Origin: Bacteroidota bacterium
Lineage (GTDB): Bacteria > Bacteroidota > Bacteroidia > UBA4408
Direction: 5' to 3'
DNA: 64,000 nucleotides
Assembly (NCBI GenBank): GCA_016721765.1
Contig: JADKHO010000003.1
Coordinates: 115,001 to 179,000 of the forward strand
Each line of letters opens with the position of its first letter. The first letter of the stretch is position 1. The notes under the pieces are model-generated. The model ran no database searches. It was not told the origin of the DNA and saw only the letters and a list, made by a program, of their open reading frames with translations. This document shows, piece by piece, positions 61,710 through 64,000 of the stretch. A program made the translations under genes and the position numbers.

Positions 61710-61875
61710 ATTTCGTTTTTAAATAAAATTGAAAAGCTGCTTTTTGAAAACCTAAAACTAGATTTGAATCTTAACTCAAAAATTGGTTTTTTAGAGGGCA
61801 CTAAACACTTCATCTTTTTGTTTAGATTAGCACATTAATAGTACAAAATGCTAGAAGAATTTTTCAGATAGCGAA

Positions 61876-62889
61876 ATGATTTTGCATGCTATGAAAATAG
61901 CTTCGGGAATAACCCCGTTAGGTGTATTTGCAATGACCGACAAACAAATAATAGCTTGGCTACTTGATGGTGATGTCTCTATTCAATATCAGACATTTCG
62001 TGACTTGTTAGATGCAGACAGGCCTTTACTTAAAAAGAAAATTGAATCCGAAGGTTGGGGGTTAAAATTTCTTTCGTATCAGAAAAAGGATGGTAATTGG
62101 GGACGAAGCTTTTATCAACCTAAGTGGATTTCTACGCATTATACATTACTTGATATAAAGAATCTTAATATTTCACCCGACAATAAACGAATAAAAGAAA
62201 CGCTAAAAATAATATTCAAAACTTTAAAGGGACCAGACGGTGGTATAATGCCTATTGGAACCAATAAAAAGTGTGATGTCTGCATCAATGGAATGGTATT
62301 AAATTATGCAGCATATTTTCGAGTTGAGGAAGCGTGTTTAAAGTCTGTGGTTGATTTTTTACTTAATGAAAAAATGAATGATGGCGGGTTCAATTGTCTT
62401 TCTAATAGATCTGGCGCAACGCACAGTTCACTTCACTCAACGCTTTCTGTTTTGGAAGGAATTTTAGAGTATGAACGTAACGGATATACTTACAGATTGA
62501 AAGAACTGTTGAAAGCTAAAAACGAGTCTCACGAGTTCATTTTGATGCACCATTTATTTCTTTCGGACAAGACGGGTGAAATAATAAATGCTAACTTTTT
62601 GAAATTATATTATCCTGGACGTTGGTATTACGACATTCTAAAAGCGCTCGACTACTTTCAATCAGCAGATGTAAAATATGACAATAGAATGAAGGAGGCA
62701 ATCGACTTGATTTTAAAGAAAAGAACAAAAGAAGGTTTATGGAAAATCGTTTCAAAGCATCCGGGTCAAACACATTTTGAAATGGAGCAGGCGGGAAAAC
62801 CAAGTCGCTGGAATACTTTAAGAGCAATGAGAGTTTTAAAGCATTTTAATATCAATGAAAACACCCCCCCCACTAGTCCTCGTTTTTAA
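61876..62889 (+). CDS. prenyltransferase/squalene-cyclase-repeat-like protein of unknown function
   Basis: 337 residues, mostly alpha-helical. QW-like or prenyltransferase-type repeats are visible: FLSYQKKDGNWGRSFYQPKW, LKGPDGGIMPIG, LLNEKMNDGGFNCLSNRSGA and LILKKRTKEGLWKIVSK, spaced as in alpha/alpha-barrel terpene cyclases, but no catalytic DxDD or DCTAE is seen. CDVCING could bind metal. The start is uncertain: ATG 61876, 61891 or 61933 (MTDKQIIAWLLDGDVSIQYQ), the last giving the most family-like N-terminus. The final residues and the stop codon lie inside a REP-like element, suggesting that the original C-terminus has been replaced. Confidence 0.55.
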   Translation: MILHAMKIASGITPLGVFAMTDKQIIAWLLDGDVSIQYQTFRDLLDADRPLLKKKIESEGWGLKFLSYQKKDGNWGRSFYQPKWISTHYTLLDIKNLNISPDNKRIKETLKIIFKTLKGPDGGIMPIGTNKKCDVCINGMVLNYAAYFRVEEACLKSVVDFLLNEKMNDGGFNCLSNRSGATHSSLHSTLSVLEGILEYERNGYTYRLKELLKAKNESHEFILMHHLFLSDKTGEIINANFLKLYYPGRWYYDILKALDYFQSADVKYDNRMKEAIDLILKKRTKEGLWKIVSKHPGQTHFEMEQAGKPSRWNTLRAMRVLKHFNINENTPPTSPRF

Positions 62890-62926
62890 CGAGGATTTTT
62901 ATAATTTGCGTTTGCAACGCACTAGT
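62872..62926 (+). repeat. REP-like two-hairpin element (copy 4), ACTAGT-bounded
   Basis: ACTAGT, hairpin TCCTCGTT-ttt-AACGAGGA (62877-62895), linker TTTTTATAATTT, hairpin GCGTT-tgc-AACGC, ACTAGT. It is in the opposite orientation to copy 1. The loop GCA/TGC and the ATAA linker agree with copy 1 while the stem bases differ on both sides. The first hairpin plus T-run could also terminate transcription of the gene whose end it forms. Confidence 0.65.
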
Positions 62927-63215
62927 AAAATTCCTTTTCAACTCTAGCGCAGCAGTTCGTTAAGTGCAATGCTGCGTGCTCAAAACTGGCAGTGCTGCTT
63001 AACTGCGTTTTTAACCCAAGCATTTTAAATTAATTTAGATTAACTGTAATATTAATTTGTTGTATTGATTTTTATTGTGTTTTTTTATGAAATTACTAAT
63101 GTGAAAAGCTTGAAACCCTTAAATTTTTCGCACTGTTGATGGGTTATGTTGTGCTAGGAGAGGGTGGTTACGGCAATGATGCCGTTAATAGCAAATTTCA
63201 AAAAAATCAGTTAAA
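62927..63215. other. non-coding interval with small inverted repeats
   Basis: Nothing coding is visible. GCAGTT...TTAAG and CTTAACTGC (about 62950-63005) are partly complementary. ACGGCA-atga-TGCCGT (63170-63185) is a perfect 6-bp hairpin just before the TonB-like gene. Their function is unknown. Confidence 0.4.
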
Positions 63216-64000
63216 ATGAGACTATTAATAATTCTAATTCTATTGATTAAAAATCTGGCCACTTTCGGACAGGAGAAGGCAGACACTGTTTATATGAAAG
63301 GGGATAAAATTTGCTTAAAAGAAGAGGCCGTTTATTATAGAATTATTACAAAAATGGAAAACAATATTCTTTATGTTGAGGATTATTTAATAAATGGGAC
63401 GTTGCAATCAATTGGACATTACAAATCACTTAATCCTGAAGTCAAAGAAGGTTTGCTGACATATTATGCAGAAAATGGGAATCCTACTTCAGAGTCTGAT
63501 TATCATGAAAATAAGATGAATGGAATTGGAAAATTATTTTTTTCATCAGATAAAAATGCAATAAAATTGAAAGCAAATTGTGAAAACGGAGTCCTTAATG
63601 GCGAACGAATCGGATACTACAGAAATGGAAATATTAAAAGAATTGAAATTTTTAATCAAGGGAAAATGGAAAGTGGAAAATGCTATACTGCTAGCGGTTT
63701 TGACACAGCTTATTATGAATATGAAATAATGCCTTCATTTCCTGGCGGGGAGGAAAAATTCTTTAATTTTTTAGCTAACAGCGTAAAATATCCTGAATTT
63801 GAAAAGCAAAACGGAATTTCTGGAACTGTTTATGTAAGCTTTGATGTTGATATCGATGGTAAGATTATTAATGAAAAAATAGCACGCGGTGTAAAGAGAG
63901 GTAGCGGTCTAGAACAGGAAGCAATGCGTGTAGTTAAATCTATGCCAAATTGGATTCCGGGTAGCCAAGATGGTGACAGAGTTAAAGTACAGTTTAACTT
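63216..64000 (+). CDS. MORN/YwqK-like protein with C-terminal TonB domain (3' truncated by the window)
   Basis: The frame opens at ATG 63216 (MRLLIILILLIKNLATFGQE, a signal sequence) and is still open at 64000. Residues about 50-155 hold MORN/YwqK-type repeats (GLLTYYAENGNPTSESDY, GIGKLFFSSDKNAIKLKA, GERIGYYRNGNIKRIEIFNQ). From about residue 170 comes a TonB C-terminal domain (MPSFPGGEEKFFNFLANSVKYP, GISGTVYVSFDVDIDGKI, QEAMRVVKSMPNWIPGSQDG). Such proteins are widespread in Bacteroidota. Without a transmembrane anchor and proline linker it is probably not a classical energy transducer but a periplasmic or secreted protein using the domain for binding. Only a few residues appear to be missing. 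Confidence 0.75.
   Translation, partial: MRLLIILILLIKNLATFGQEKADTVYMKGDKICLKEEAVYYRIITKMENNILYVEDYLINGTLQSIGHYKSLNPEVKEGLLTYYAENGNPTSESDYHENKMNGIGKLFFSSDKNAIKLKANCENGVLNGERIGYYRNGNIKRIEIFNQGKMESGKCYTASGFDTAYYEYEIMPSFPGGEEKFFNFLANSVKYPEFEKQNGISGTVYVSFDVDIDGKIINEKIARGVKRGSGLEQEAMRVVKSMPNWIPGSQDGDRVKVQFN

Larger units (their letters stand above)
61325..61875. other. 551-base non-coding region upstream of rpoC
   Basis: It contains a fragment resembling a dispersed GCAATGAC-type repeat (about 61467-61530), four tandem CCAAATC heptamers (61543-61570) followed by GGCTAATCAGCTAATCA, and a structured two-stem element (61606-61709). No ribosomal-protein or rpoB remnant is recognisable. The promoter of rpoC must lie here if the assembly is correct, but no clean minus-strand TAnnTTTG was found close to the start. 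Confidence 0.5.

Noticed and set aside
1..64000. tRNA or rRNA genes
   Set aside because: No cloverleaf-like segment with a GGTTCRAATCC-type arm or rRNA-like sequence was found by eye. A tRNAscan-SE run would settle this.

Overview
The window looks like chromosomal DNA of a free-living or environmental member of the Bacteroidota. It is AT-rich. Several secreted proteins end in type IX secretion (T9SS) C-terminal sorting domains. Several genes carry the Bacteroidota -7 promoter element TAnnTTTG, and classical Shine-Dalgarno sites are nearly absent. rpoC is followed by a DUF3467 gene, and carA, eno and a mitochondrial-type citrate synthase lie in the same order as in many Bacteroidota. No rRNA, tRNA, CRISPR array, intact transposase or prophage was seen.

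Layout. 1-11.8 kb: the end of a porin-like barrel protein, carA, two large T9SS cargo proteins, a beta-helix-like lipoprotein, 1 kb of repeat-rich non-coding DNA, then eno and gltA. 11.8-16.7 kb: lysA, recA, a TPR lipoprotein, and a small accessory patch with an NmrA-like reductase and an Arr-type rifampin ADP-ribosyltransferase. 16.9-22.7 kb: a lipoprotein, a YgjV-GNAT fusion, an arginine decarboxylase divergent from an arginase-family enzyme, and argS. 22.7-28.6 kb: a heavy-metal RND efflux operon whose pump is fused to its TolC-like partner. 28.7-33.7 kb: two glycosyltransferases, an LptF/LptG-type permease, and a lysine-rich protein ending in a START-like domain. 33.8-41.2 kb: an ICMT-like methyltransferase, then a leftward three-gene set (GT2-DUF2062, a giant MMPL-acyltransferase-methyltransferase protein, a carotenoid-desaturase-like flavoprotein). 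This set resembles the export and tailoring part of aryl-polyene/flexirubin clusters, but no ketosynthase or ACP gene is present. 41.3-46.8 kb: purK, small secreted proteins, an NlpC/P60 lipoprotein with an overlooked 38-residue membrane protein beside it, an EamA transporter and a NdpA-like nucleoid protein. 47.1-53.1 kb: a marR-adaptor-RND-tolC drug-efflux operon behind a 23-bp palindrome. 53.2-56.4 kb: a T9SS glycoside-hydrolase-like protein and a toxin-antitoxin pair whose toxin carries an in-frame stop. 56.6-61.3 kb: a DUF3467 gene and rpoC, with no rpoB upstream. 61.9-64 kb: a prenyltransferase-repeat-like protein and a truncated TonB/MORN-type protein.

The main signals not explained by genes are: (i) a family of about 45-55 bp two-hairpin REP-like elements (four members) with a shared linker and covarying stems; (ii) a foldback element with a partial duplicate between the lipoprotein gene and eno; (iii) a two-stem structured element upstream of rpoC; (iv) promoter elements placed almost on top of start codons; and (v) separation of rpoC from rpoB, with heptamer repeats on both sides of rpoC. 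All calls come from reading the sequence by eye. No database search was run.
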